Shown: positions 35,891-44,044 of the stretch, piece by piece
How the letters are laid out: every line of letters begins with the position of its first letter
Numbering within the stretch: the stretch's first letter is position 1
Assembly (NCBI GenBank): GCA_965230525.1
Contig: OZ246008.1
Location: 1,612,001-1,676,000, forward strand
DNA from: GCA-002733465 sp965230525
GTDB lineage: Bacteria > Pseudomonadota > Gammaproteobacteria > Enterobacterales > Kangiellaceae
Length of the DNA stretch: 64,000 bases
Reading direction: 5' to 3'
Program-made: the position numbers and the translations under genes
Notes under the pieces: generated by a model
Told to the model about the DNA's origin: nothing
What the model saw: only the letters and a program-made list of their open reading frames with translations
Databases searched by the model: none

Positions 35891-37060
35891 ATGAACACTC
35901 AATGGTCCGAGCAAGATCATCGTTATATGGCGGAAGCGATTCAACTTGCCAAAAAAGGCGAGTACACTGCGCGGCCAAACCCTATGGTCGGTTGTGTTAT
36001 CGTTAAAGATGGGCAAGTGGTCGGGCGTGGTTGGCATCAAGCATTCGGCTTTGCGCATGCAGAAGTCAATGCCCTCAAACAGGCTGGCGAGCAAGCCAGA
36101 GGCGCAACTTGTTATGTGACGTTGGAGCCATGTTCTCATGTTGGTAAAACCGGTGCGTGTGCTGAGGCTTTGAAAAATGCCAAGGTGGCTAAAGTGATTG
36201 CCGCTATGCAAGATCCGAATCCGCAAGTCAGTGGGAATGGAATAAAAACCTTGCAGCAAGCTGGAATCGAAACGCAAGTGGGATTATTGCAGCAGCAAGC
36301 TCGGCATTTAAATCCAGGGTTTATTTCGCATTTTGAGCGGCAGCGACCCTTTGTCACGGTAAAACTTGCGATGAGTTTGGATGGTCGAACGGCACTTGAA
36401 AATGGCGACAGCCAGTGGATTACCGGCAGTGACGCACGAGCCGATGTGCAACACCTGAGAGCCCAGCAAGATGCCATTATCACCGGTATTGGTACTCAGC
36501 AAGCTGACAACCCCAGTTTGACTGCTCGGCTTGATTTTTCACGGTTATCGGCAGAGGTTGAAGCACACTTTCAGCAACCGCTGAGGGTTTTAATTGACCG
36601 CAAGGGTAAAGCGAAATTAACTGATAAGTTCTTTCAATTGAATGCGCCACAGTCTCACGCTATTGAGCGACCTGAGTCTGCCGATATTTGGCAAGGAAAA
36701 CAGGTTTGGTGGATGACGCTTTCCGATCAGGCCACTAATCTGAGTTCAAAGGATTATTCACACATACATTGTGAAAGCACTACGGCAATATCCGAAGTGC
36801 TGCAGGCATTGTCGGCGCGAGGGGCCAATCGTGTTTTAATTGAGGCTGGTCATCGACTCGCGGGAAGTTTTTTGCAGTTGGGGCTGGTGGATCAATTGGT
36901 CGTTTACATGGCTCCAAAATTGATGGGCAACAAAGCAATGGGACTGTTTGAATTAAATATTGATGAAATGAGTCGCTGTATCCCGTTAAAGCTCAGCGAT
37001 ATTCGGCAATTTGGCGACGATATTCGCTTCCGCTATCAGCTAGATTCTAAGCTCGATTAA
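35891..37060 (+). CDS. ribD: Bifunctional riboflavin deaminase/reductase RibD
   Basis: 389 residues. N-terminal zinc deaminase: HAE at 56-58 and PCSHVGKTGAC with C81 and C90. C-terminal NADPH reductase about 150-385 (TVKLAMSLDGRTA, DAIITGIGT). Catalyses the second and third steps after GTP cyclohydrolase II. Riboflavin operon with ribE, ribBA and ribH downstream. Confidence 0.97.
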   Translation: MNTQWSEQDHRYMAEAIQLAKKGEYTARPNPMVGCVIVKDGQVVGRGWHQAFGFAHAEVNALKQAGEQARGATCYVTLEPCSHVGKTGACAEALKNAKVAKVIAAMQDPNPQVSGNGIKTLQQAGIETQVGLLQQQARHLNPGFISHFERQRPFVTVKLAMSLDGRTALENGDSQWITGSDARADVQHLRAQQDAIITGIGTQQADNPSLTARLDFSRLSAEVEAHFQQPLRVLIDRKGKAKLTDKFFQLNAPQSHAIERPESADIWQGKQVWWMTLSDQATNLSSKDYSHIHCESTTAISEVLQALSARGANRVLIEAGHRLAGSFLQLGLVDQLVVYMAPKLMGNKAMGLFELNIDEMSRCIPLKLSDIRQFGDDIRFRYQLDSKLD

Positions 37061-37074
37061 GGCTAAGGGGACTT

Positions 37075-37728
37075 ATGTTTACGGGTATAATTGAAAGCGT
37101 CGGCCGCATTGAAAAAATTGAACCACGGCAGGGTGATCTGCGGCTCACGATTGCGGTCGGAAAATTAGATATGTCTGACGTCGCGTTAGGTGACAGCATA
37201 GCTTGCAATGGAGTCTGTTTGACCGCGATTGCATTTGACCAGCACCGCTACACAGCGGATGTTTCAGGCGAAACAATGAGGCTCACCACCATCGGACAGT
37301 TACAGGTAGGCACCGAAGTTAATTTAGAAAAAGCGTTAACGCCGAGTAGTCGATTGGGCGGGCATTTAGTCAGCGGTCATGTTGATGGCCTTGGTGAAGT
37401 GACATCGGTGAGCAGGGATTCGCGAAGCGTTCGATTTACCATAAAAGCGCCCGATGAAATCGCGCACTATATCGCCAAAAAAGGTTCAATTTGTGTTGAT
37501 GGCGTCAGTTTAACCGTTAATCAAATCAACGGTTCAGCATTTGAACTTAATTTAGTGCCTCATACGGTTGCAGAAACAACTGCGGCTCACTATCAAGTTG
37601 GAACACAAGTCAATCTTGAAGTTGACCTGCTGGCTCGCTATTTGGAGCGCTTGCTTACTGGGCAAAAAAATGAATCTACGGCTAATATTACTACTAGCCT
37701 GTTACAACGGTCCGGTTTTATTAAATAG
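37075..37728 (+). CDS. ribE: Riboflavin synthase alpha chain
   Basis: 217 residues, two tandem lumazine-binding domains, each beginning with a GI.. or GHLVSGHVDG block: MFTGIIESVG at the N-terminus and LGGHLVSGHVDG at about 97-108. Dismutates two molecules of 6,7-dimethyl-8-ribityllumazine to riboflavin. The C-terminal 25 residues differ from most relatives. It is named ribC in E. coli and ribE in others. 14 bases after ribD. Confidence 0.96.
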   Translation: MFTGIIESVGRIEKIEPRQGDLRLTIAVGKLDMSDVALGDSIACNGVCLTAIAFDQHRYTADVSGETMRLTTIGQLQVGTEVNLEKALTPSSRLGGHLVSGHVDGLGEVTSVSRDSRSVRFTIKAPDEIAHYIAKKGSICVDGVSLTVNQINGSAFELNLVPHTVAETTAAHYQVGTQVNLEVDLLARYLERLLTGQKNESTANITTSLLQRSGFIK

Positions 37729-37789
37729 TCGGACTAAATCAATCACAGCATCGTAAGATGTGACAATGACAAAAAATTTGAGTTAACTC

Positions 37790-38905
37790 ATGCAATTGAA
37801 TACAGCAAGAGAAATAATTGATGATATCGCCGCCGGAAAAATGGTGATATTAATGGACGACGAAGATCGCGAGAATGAAGGTGATTTAGTCATGGCTTCG
37901 AGTATGGTTAGGCCAGATGACATTAACTTTATGGCCAAGTATGGACGCGGTTTAGTCTGTTTGACGCTCACCCAAGAGCGCTGCGAGCAGCTTAATTTGA
38001 GACTGATGGTGGATAAGAATCAGGCATCGTTTGAAACTAATTTCACCTTATCCATTGAAGCCGCTGAAGGAGTCACTACTGGGATTTCGGCTGCGGATCG
38101 TGCAAGAACCATTCAAGCTGCGGTCGCCGCGGATGCTAAACCGAGTGATATCGTCCAACCTGGGCATATTTTCCCTATTATGGCGAAAAAAGGTGGGGTT
38201 CTGGTGAGAGCGGGGCACACCGAAGCGGGTTGTGACCTTGCTCGTTTAGCGGGATTTGAGCCGAGCGCGACCATCGTTGAAATTTTAAACGAAGATGGCA
38301 GTATGGCACGCCGTCCGGATCTTGAAGAGTTTGCCAAGGAGCATCAACTTAAAATAGGAACGATTGCGGATTTAATTGAATATCGCATGAATACCGAAAA
38401 CTCGGTCACTAAGGAGTTTTCCACCGAGTGGCAAACAGAGTTTGGAGAATTTCAGCTACACGCTTTCCAAGATGATATCGAAGGACAGGTGCATATCGCT
38501 TTGGTCAAAGGTGAAATCAAGCCCGAAGATGCCACCTTGGTCAGAGTTCATATTGCGGATGTTGCCACCGATCTTTTAGCAAAAGAGAAAAAGGATCATG
38601 GAAGTTGGACTATTCGCCGAGCACTCCAACGAATCGCCGATGAAGGTACTGGTGTGGTGCTGTTATTAGGGAATCAATCGTCACCGAATTCGATTCTTGA
38701 TAGAATAGCCAAGTTAAGCGGGCATGAGAGACCCTCAAATGTCGCACAAGCCCAGCAAAGTCGGGCAACAAGAACAGTCGGTATAGGAAGCCAAATATTG
38801 GTGGAGCTAAACGTACGCAAGATGCGGTTATTAAGTCCGGTCAAAAAATATCACTCACTCGCAGGTTTTAATTTAGAAGCGGTTGAGTACATTGAAGATA
38901 ATTAA
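37790..38905 (+). CDS. ribBA: 3,4-dihydroxy-2-butanone 4-phosphate synthase with degenerate GTP cyclohydrolase II-like domain
   Basis: 371 residues. The N-terminal DHBP synthase (about 1-200) has its acidic metal site DDEDRENEGD and the RAGHTEAGCDLARLAG segment. The C-terminal half aligns with GTP cyclohydrolase II, but the three zinc-binding Cys of RibA, normally in a CLTGD...RCDCG stretch, are absent (that position reads VHIADVATDLL). It therefore probably supplies only the butanone phosphate; a separate RibA must exist elsewhere. Such fused, inactive domains are known in other proteobacteria. No FMN riboswitch was found in the 61-base gap before it. Confidence 0.92.
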   Translation: MQLNTAREIIDDIAAGKMVILMDDEDRENEGDLVMASSMVRPDDINFMAKYGRGLVCLTLTQERCEQLNLRLMVDKNQASFETNFTLSIEAAEGVTTGISAADRARTIQAAVAADAKPSDIVQPGHIFPIMAKKGGVLVRAGHTEAGCDLARLAGFEPSATIVEILNEDGSMARRPDLEEFAKEHQLKIGTIADLIEYRMNTENSVTKEFSTEWQTEFGEFQLHAFQDDIEGQVHIALVKGEIKPEDATLVRVHIADVATDLLAKEKKDHGSWTIRRALQRIADEGTGVVLLLGNQSSPNSILDRIAKLSGHERPSNVAQAQQSRATRTVGIGSQILVELNVRKMRLLSPVKKYHSLAGFNLEAVEYIEDN

Positions 38906-38973
38906 CAGCGCATTTGAGCAACAAATAAAGTTGCGCAATGAGCCAAAAATAGCCAAACAAAAGGTTTAAAAAA

Positions 38974-39441
38974 ATGAAAACAGTTGAAGGTAAGTTGGTG
39001 GCGGGAAAAGCCAAGTACGCAATTCTAGTCGCAAGGTTTAATAGCTTTATAGTAGAAAGCTTGCTTGAAGGTGCAATGGATACACTAAAAAGACACGGCG
39101 TCTCTGAAAGTGATATTGAAATTTATCGGGTGCCGGGTGCATTTGAAATGCCCATCGCGGCACAACGAATTGCTGCTAAGAAACAACATCAGGCCATTAT
39201 AGCGCTAGGAGCCGTGATTCGCGGTGGCACGCCGCACTTTGATTACGTTGCCGGCGAGTGTGTAAAGGGGTTGTCGCAAGTCTCTCTGAACGCTGATATT
39301 CCTGTCTCGTTTGGTGTTCTAACGGTCGATTCCATTGAGCAAGCTATTGAGCGTGCAGGAACAAAAGCTGGAAATAAAGGTGGCGAAGCGGCCATTACCG
39401 CGCTTGAAATGGTTAATCTATTTGAAGAAATGGGTAGCTAG
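38974..39441 (+). CDS. ribH: 6,7-dimethyl-8-ribityllumazine synthase
   Basis: 155 residues. Family hallmarks: ILVARFNSFIVESLLEGA at the N-terminus, VPGAFEMP, and GAVIRGGTPHFDYVAGE with the catalytic His. Forms lumazine from the butanone phosphate and the RibD product; usually an icosahedral or decameric assembly. Its stop overlaps or abuts the nusB start, so the two are coupled. Confidence 0.97.
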   Translation: MKTVEGKLVAGKAKYAILVARFNSFIVESLLEGAMDTLKRHGVSESDIEIYRVPGAFEMPIAAQRIAAKKQHQAIIALGAVIRGGTPHFDYVAGECVKGLSQVSLNADIPVSFGVLTVDSIEQAIERAGTKAGNKGGEAAITALEMVNLFEEMGS

Positions 39442-39447
39442 TTGAGC

Positions 39448-39894
39448 ATGGAAAATACGCCTCATTTACAGAAACCTTCGATTCGCAAGAAAGCTCGGCG
39501 ATACGCTGTTCAAGGGATCTATCAGTGGCAGTTAAGTGGTAATCCGGTCAAAGATATCGAAACGCAGTTTTTAGAAACCATAAATGCCAAGAAAGTCGAT
39601 ATTGCTTATTTTCAGGAAATTTTGGTGAATACTTTAACCAGCATTTCTGAAATTGACGAGTTGCTGACACCGTTATTTGATCGTGATTTTGAAGAAGTTA
39701 ACCCAGTAGAACTCGCCATCATGCGGCTCGCTTGCTATGAGCTTAAGTCGCGAATGGATATCCCCTACAAAGTGGTGATCAACGAAGCCTTGGAATTAAC
39801 TAAAACTTTTGGCGCATCCGAAGGTCATAAGTTTGTTAATGGCATACTTGATAAATTAGCTCGCCAGTTGCGAGTATTAGAAATTAAAGGCTAA
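39448..39894 (+). CDS. nusB: Transcription antitermination factor NusB
   Basis: About 148 residues. Helical RNA-binding protein acting with NusE (S10) at boxA in rRNA operons. Motifs RKKARRYAVQGIYQWQLSG, ELAIMRLACYEL and INEALELTKTFGASEGHKFVNGILDKLA are typical. I take ATG 39448 as start; a TTG at 39442, in frame, directly follows the ribH stop and is an alternative. Followed by a terminator at 39970. Confidence 0.96.
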   Translation: MENTPHLQKPSIRKKARRYAVQGIYQWQLSGNPVKDIETQFLETINAKKVDIAYFQEILVNTLTSISEIDELLTPLFDRDFEEVNPVELAIMRLACYELKSRMDIPYKVVINEALELTKTFGASEGHKFVNGILDKLARQLRVLEIKG

Positions 39895-39969
39895 TTCAAA
39901 GAATAATTGCTTTAACTTTATGATTTAAAACAATATTCATACGTTATTGAATTAGCACTCAATATAATC

Positions 39970-39993
39970 AAGGCGCTCTAACTAGCGCCTTTG
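39970..39993 (+). terminator. Rho-independent terminator after nusB
   Basis: GGCGCT (39972-39977), loop, AGCGCC (39984-39989), then TTTGTCTTTT. It ends the glyA/nrdR/rib/nusB cluster before thiL. Confidence 0.82.
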
Positions 39994-40058
39994 TCTTTTA
40001 TGGTCGGTCGCTGATGGCTTTGAGTCGAATCTCAAAACGAAATCATTTGACCCTAACT

Positions 40059-40092
40059 AAGCCATAAAAAATGTTAAGCCATAAAAAGTGTT
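40059..40092 (+). repeat. 17-base direct repeat, two copies
   Basis: Tandem units AAGCCATAAAAAATGTT and AAGCCATAAAAAGTGTT, one mismatch, in the thiL leader. Confidence 0.8.
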
Positions 40093-40123
40093 AACGGACT
40101 GAAGCCTTCCTAATTCGCTTCGG

Positions 40124-40180
40124 GCGCGTTAACGACTTGACGAGATAAGCGAGACTTGCCGATTCGGCAAGTGAACGCGC
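40124..40180 (+). promoter_or_regulatory. Nested hairpin in the thiL 5' leader
   Basis: Outer stem GCGCGTT (40124-40130) / AACGCGC (40174-40180) encloses ACTTGCCG (40154-40161) / CGGCAAGT (40165-40172) with a 3-base loop. AGGA, the probable ribosome site, begins at 40181, right after the outer stem, so the fold could control translation. It does not contain the conserved TPP-riboswitch cores. Confidence 0.5.
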
Positions 40181-40189
40181 AGGATATCT

Positions 40190-41182
40190 ATGAAAGAATT
40201 CGAAATAATTGATGAGTTCTTGGCGATCAAAGTCAAGAATCGAAAGGACGTCATCCACGGTGTTGGTGATGACTGTGCACTGCTTAAAGTTCCAAGAGGT
40301 CAGCGATTAGCGGTTTCTATGGATACTTTGGTGGCGGGTGTGCACTTTTTAGCGGATAGTAACGCGGCAGACATCGCCCACAAAGCCGTGGCAGTTAATT
40401 TGAGCGACTTGGCCGCCGCAGGGGCCGAGCCCTCTTGGATCACTGTCTCACTAACCTTACCGGAATATAACAGTCGCTGGCTAAAAGATTTCAATACTGG
40501 GCTGGTGAAAATGTTGGATTATTTCGGTATCCAAGTAATCGGAGGCGATACCTGTCAGGGTCCATTGTCGGTAACCATTCAAGCTCATGGTTTTGTGCCC
40601 GAAAAAGTCTTTTGTCGACGGGATTCAGCAAAAGCAGGTGAGCTTATTTGCGTCACTGGCGAACTTGGTGACGCCGCACTGGGGTTAATGCTAGCTCGAG
40701 ATGAAATTAATGTTGTTAATCCCGAGTACAAAGAGCACCTGTTGAGTAAATATTATCGTCCCTACCCCCAAGTTGCCGCTGGCATCGCGTTAAGAAGCCG
40801 AGCCACTGCGGGTATCGATATTTCTGACGGGTTACTGGCTGATGTAGCGCATATCAGTCACGCAAGTAACGTCGGCGCGCTATTGCGCTGGGAACGAATT
40901 CCACTGTCAGACGCCGCAAAATCCCTTGATGACACCTCAATGGTTATGAAAGCCGCTTTAACGGGTGGCGATGACTATCAGCTCTGTTTTACAGTCGCAG
41001 AAGACGAACTCGAAGCAACCGCGCAAGCGCTTGAAACGGTAGGTAGTCGCTGTGTTCCTATTGGTCGACTGACCGGAAAGCCAGGGGTAAGAGTTCTGCA
41101 CGATGATAATGAAGTCGATTTAAAAGAGTTAGGCTTTAGCGGTTTTGGCTATCAACACTTTGGCTCGCCCAAGCCGGCATGA
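40190..41182 (+). CDS. thiL: Thiamine-monophosphate kinase ThiL
   Basis: 330 residues, PurM/ThiL fold. The N-terminal GVGDDCALL, VSMDTLVAGVHF, and NLSDLAAAGAEP segments carry the Asp residues that bind Mg and thiamine phosphate; GGDTCQG follows. Makes thiamine diphosphate, the active cofactor. pgpA follows with 13 bases gap, the usual gammaproteobacterial nusB-thiL-pgpA order. Confidence 0.97.
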   Translation: MKEFEIIDEFLAIKVKNRKDVIHGVGDDCALLKVPRGQRLAVSMDTLVAGVHFLADSNAADIAHKAVAVNLSDLAAAGAEPSWITVSLTLPEYNSRWLKDFNTGLVKMLDYFGIQVIGGDTCQGPLSVTIQAHGFVPEKVFCRRDSAKAGELICVTGELGDAALGLMLARDEINVVNPEYKEHLLSKYYRPYPQVAAGIALRSRATAGIDISDGLLADVAHISHASNVGALLRWERIPLSDAAKSLDDTSMVMKAALTGGDDYQLCFTVAEDELEATAQALETVGSRCVPIGRLTGKPGVRVLHDDNEVDLKELGFSGFGYQHFGSPKPA

Positions 41183-41195
41183 GCAGGGTGATATA

Positions 41196-41678
41196 ATGGC
41201 AGCCTCGAAAATCCCTACGAAGTTAGTATTTACCAACCCTATACATTTCCTAGCGGTTGGTTTTGGAAGCGGGTTAGCGCCTAAAGCGCCAGGCACTTTT
41301 GGTACTTTAGCGGCTGTGCCGCTGTATCTCGCCTTGGCGCAACTTGAACCGACAGTGTATGCTTTGGTCTGCGCTGTCGTTTGTTTGTTAGGCGTCGGGA
41401 TATGCGGATATACAGCTAAAGCCCTGAATACCCATGATCATCCTGGCATTGTGTGGGATGAGTTTGCCGGTTTTCTTATCACCATGTTGGCGGTTCCACT
41501 CACCCCAATCAATTTAATCCTTGGTTTTATTTTGTTTAGATTATTTGACATTCTTAAACCTTGGCCGATAAGTTGGTTAGATAAGCGAGTTTCTGGCGGA
41601 CTCGGCATTATGATTGACGATATTGTTGCAGGGGTGTTTGCCTTGTTTTCTCTGCATTTAATTCTTTACTTTTTTTGA
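41196..41678 (+). CDS. pgpA: Phosphatidylglycerophosphatase A
   Basis: 160 residues from ATG 41196, chosen because AGGGTG lies 5 bases upstream and because the longer frame from 41145 would extend into thiL. Membrane protein; removes the phosphate of phosphatidylglycerol phosphate to give phosphatidylglycerol. Recognisable GFGSGLAPKAPGTFGTL (near 22-38), WDEFAG, and RLFDILKPWPISW elements. Next gene overlaps by spacing only (8 bases). Confidence 0.96.
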   Translation: MAASKIPTKLVFTNPIHFLAVGFGSGLAPKAPGTFGTLAAVPLYLALAQLEPTVYALVCAVVCLLGVGICGYTAKALNTHDHPGIVWDEFAGFLITMLAVPLTPINLILGFILFRLFDILKPWPISWLDKRVSGGLGIMIDDIVAGVFALFSLHLILYFF

Positions 41679-41685
41679 GGCTTTT

Positions 41686-42378
41686 GTGAAAAATTACGGT
41701 TCGATAAAATGGGCGTTAATGAGTTTGATTTGGCTGTCGCTATGTATTAATGGCCAATCGATTTATGCCGAGCAGCCCGAACCGATTGAGTTTAAAGTTA
41801 TTGCGCTGTTTAAAAATGCCGCCATGATTGAGCAAGGTAGTAAGCAAAAGTTGCTACGTGTTGGGCAAACATACAAGAGTCGCATAAAGTTGATTGCCGC
41901 CACCAGTCATGGAGCGACTTTTGAAGTCGATGGCAAAAAAGTTGACTTAGGGTTGCATGAGTCAAAATTAGGTAACGCAATTGCCTCAGAAAGCACATCA
42001 TCCATTAAAACTGTGAGTATTCCTAGAAACAGAATGGGAATGTATAAAACGGCGGGGTTTATCAATGGTTTTCCGGTCAATTTTTTGGTTGATACTGGAG
42101 CATCCAGTGTCGCGATGAATGAATCAACCGCTCAACGCATCGGTTTACAGTATCAAATGAAAGGCCAAAAAATATTGGTATCAACCGCTTCAGGAACAGC
42201 AAAGGCTTGGAGCATTATGGCTGATAAAGTCAGTATCGGCAGTATTCAGCTAACTCATGTTGAAGCTACCGTAGTGAAAGGAAATGGTCCTCATGAGGTT
42301 TTGCTGGGCATGTCTTTTTTGCGTCGATTAAAAATGCAAGACGATGGCAACCTTTTAAAACTTTCAACTAAGTTTTAA
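41686..42378 (+). CDS. Exported retropepsin-like aspartic protease, clan AA family
   Basis: 230 residues, GTG start with TGAGG 6 bases upstream. Signal peptide about 1-29 (ends IYAEQ). C-terminal protease domain: VNFLVDTGASSVAMN has the catalytic DTGAS, with the second part near VLLGMSFLRRLKM. This matches the TIGR02281-type family of bacterial clan AA proteases seen widely in gammaproteobacteria. Coupled to pgpA, gap of 7 bases. Function unproven. Confidence 0.86.
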   Translation: MKNYGSIKWALMSLIWLSLCINGQSIYAEQPEPIEFKVIALFKNAAMIEQGSKQKLLRVGQTYKSRIKLIAATSHGATFEVDGKKVDLGLHESKLGNAIASESTSSIKTVSIPRNRMGMYKTAGFINGFPVNFLVDTGASSVAMNESTAQRIGLQYQMKGQKILVSTASGTAKAWSIMADKVSIGSIQLTHVEATVVKGNGPHEVLLGMSFLRRLKMQDDGNLLKLSTKF

Positions 42379-42379
42379 C

Positions 42380-42404
42380 GCCACACTGGTGTGGCATTCG
42401 TTTT
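42380..42404 (+). terminator. Possible terminator after the aspartic protease gene
   Basis: GCCACAC TG GTGTGGC (42380-42395), a perfect 7-base stem with 2-base loop, then ATTCGTTTT. The T-run is interrupted, so confidence is moderate. Confidence 0.55.
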
Positions 42405-42431
42405 AGCTCTTCAGAAAAAGTTTAAGCGTCC

Positions 42432-42482
42432 AAGGCTAATGCACAATCAAGGCTAATGCACAATCAAGGCTAATGCACAATC
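42432..42482 (+). repeat. 17-base tandem repeat, three perfect copies
   Basis: AAGGCTAATGCACAATC three times without mismatch (42432-42448, 42449-42465, 42466-42482), in the intergenic region before the convergent hemL gene. No gene in it. Confidence 0.95.
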
Positions 42483-42655
42483 GAGATACAGATTAACAGG
42501 CAAATAGATTGACCGTGCTAGACATCAGAATAAAAATTTCATCGCAAAGCCTAAATAGTTAGGCTTTCATCGCTAAGTCTTTCTCGGACACATATTCATC
42601 AACTGAACTCTATCAATCGATATTCGTCAATTAACTTCAAGGGAAGTCGCAGCAA

Positions 42656-43945
42656 CTACTCGCTGCTTACACTTGCGAAAGCACGATCGGCCGCCGACAG
42701 TGTTTTTTCTAAGGTTGTTTGATCATGGGCCGCAGACACAAATCCTGTTTCAAATGCTGATGGTGCTAAATAAACCCCTTCGTTCAGCATGGCATGAAAA
42801 AAGCGTTTGAACATGGCTTGATCGGAATTAACTACCTGAGAAAATCGAGTCACCTTCTTATCCCTCGTGAAGAACAAACCAAACATACTGCCAACATAAT
42901 TGGTGGTCATTGGGATCTGGTGTTTATCGGCCAATTGTTGCAACCCTTCGACCAATTTTTTGGTGTAGTCATAGATAGGTGCGAAAAACTCAGGCTCGCT
43001 CAACATATTTAATGAAGTTAATCCCGCCGACATGGCAATGGGGTTTCCAGATAAAGTGCCCGCCTGATATACCGGACCCGCCGGAGCCAAAAATTGCATG
43101 ATTTCTTTCTTACCGCCAAAAGCACCCACCGGCATACCGCCGCCAATAATTTTTCCTAACGTGGTCAAGTCGGGCGTCACATTATAAAGTTGTTGTGCAG
43201 AGCCTGGACCCACTCTTAAACCACACATCACTTCATCAAAAATTAGCACGGCTTGATATTCATCACACAGCGCTCGTAATCCTTGCAAAAAACCATCTTC
43301 TGGGGGAATGCAGTTCATATTGCCCGGAATAGGTTCAACAATCACAGTGGCCACTTGATCTTTGTTGGCTTCAAGTAATTCTTTAACACTCACTAAATTA
43401 TTAAACTCTGCTGTTAATGTATGTTTAGCAAAGTCAGCTGGAACCCCTGGAGAAGTGGGTTCACCTAATGTTAGCGCCCCCGATCCTGCTTTAACCAATA
43501 AGCAATCGGCATGGCCGTGGTAACACCCTTCAAACTTAATAATTTTGTCTTTTCCCGTAAAACCGCGCGCCAGTCGAATTGCTGACATCGTTGCTTCAGT
43601 GCCAGAGCTGACCATGCGGACCTGTTCAATTGACGGGATCATTTGGCAAACCGCTTTGGCCATTGTTAGCTCTATTTCTGTGGGCGCGCCAAAGCTCAGC
43701 CCATTTTGAGCCGCGTCGATAACAGCTTGTCGAATCTTTGGATGGTTGTGGCCGTGGATCATCGGCCCCCATGAACCAACATAGTCGATATAGTCTTTGC
43801 CATCCACATCGGTAAAGTAAGCTCCGTCTGCTTTTTCGATAAAAACAGGTGTACCGCCAACGCCATTAAATGCGCGAACAGGCGAGTTCACCGCGCCGGG
43901 AATGTACTGGTTTGATTGTTGATATAGCGCTTCAGATTTGCTCAT
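42656..43945 (-). CDS. hemL: Glutamate-1-semialdehyde 2,1-aminomutase
   Basis: 429 residues, class III PLP aminotransferase fold. K265 in TTLGKIIGGGMPVGAFGG is the PLP-binding Lys; ARGFTGKDKIIKFEGCYHGHAD is the conserved substrate region. Converts glutamate-1-semialdehyde to 5-aminolevulinate in heme synthesis by the C5 route. With hemJ (46650), two heme genes are near but separately transcribed. Confidence 0.98.
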   Translation of the reverse strand: MSKSEALYQQSNQYIPGAVNSPVRAFNGVGGTPVFIEKADGAYFTDVDGKDYIDYVGSWGPMIHGHNHPKIRQAVIDAAQNGLSFGAPTEIELTMAKAVCQMIPSIEQVRMVSSGTEATMSAIRLARGFTGKDKIIKFEGCYHGHADCLLVKAGSGALTLGEPTSPGVPADFAKHTLTAEFNNLVSVKELLEANKDQVATVIVEPIPGNMNCIPPEDGFLQGLRALCDEYQAVLIFDEVMCGLRVGPGSAQQLYNVTPDLTTLGKIIGGGMPVGAFGGKKEIMQFLAPAGPVYQAGTLSGNPIAMSAGLTSLNMLSEPEFFAPIYDYTKKLVEGLQQLADKHQIPMTTNYVGSMFGLFFTRDKKVTRFSQVVNSDQAMFKRFFHAMLNEGVYLAPSAFETGFVSAAHDQTTLEKTLSAADRAFASVSSE

Positions 43946-44044
43946 TGTGTGGGTTCTTTTTATTTAGAAAGTTAAAATATTAAACTGGATCAAAACTAGA
44001 ATTACACGATTATTACTGACTCTTCAGTGGTGGTTTTGGTTATT

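Noticed and set aside
37729..37789. FMN riboswitch before ribBA
   Set aside because: The gap is too short and shows no RFN-type conserved blocks.
40093..40189. TPP riboswitch before thiL
   Set aside because: The fold lacks the conserved CUGAGA and following TPP-binding segments.
41145..41195. Longer start for pgpA
   Set aside because: Would run into thiL and has no ribosome site; the ATG at 41196 fits better.
42432..42482. CRISPR-like repeats
   Set aside because: Units are contiguous with no spacers; no cas genes are present.
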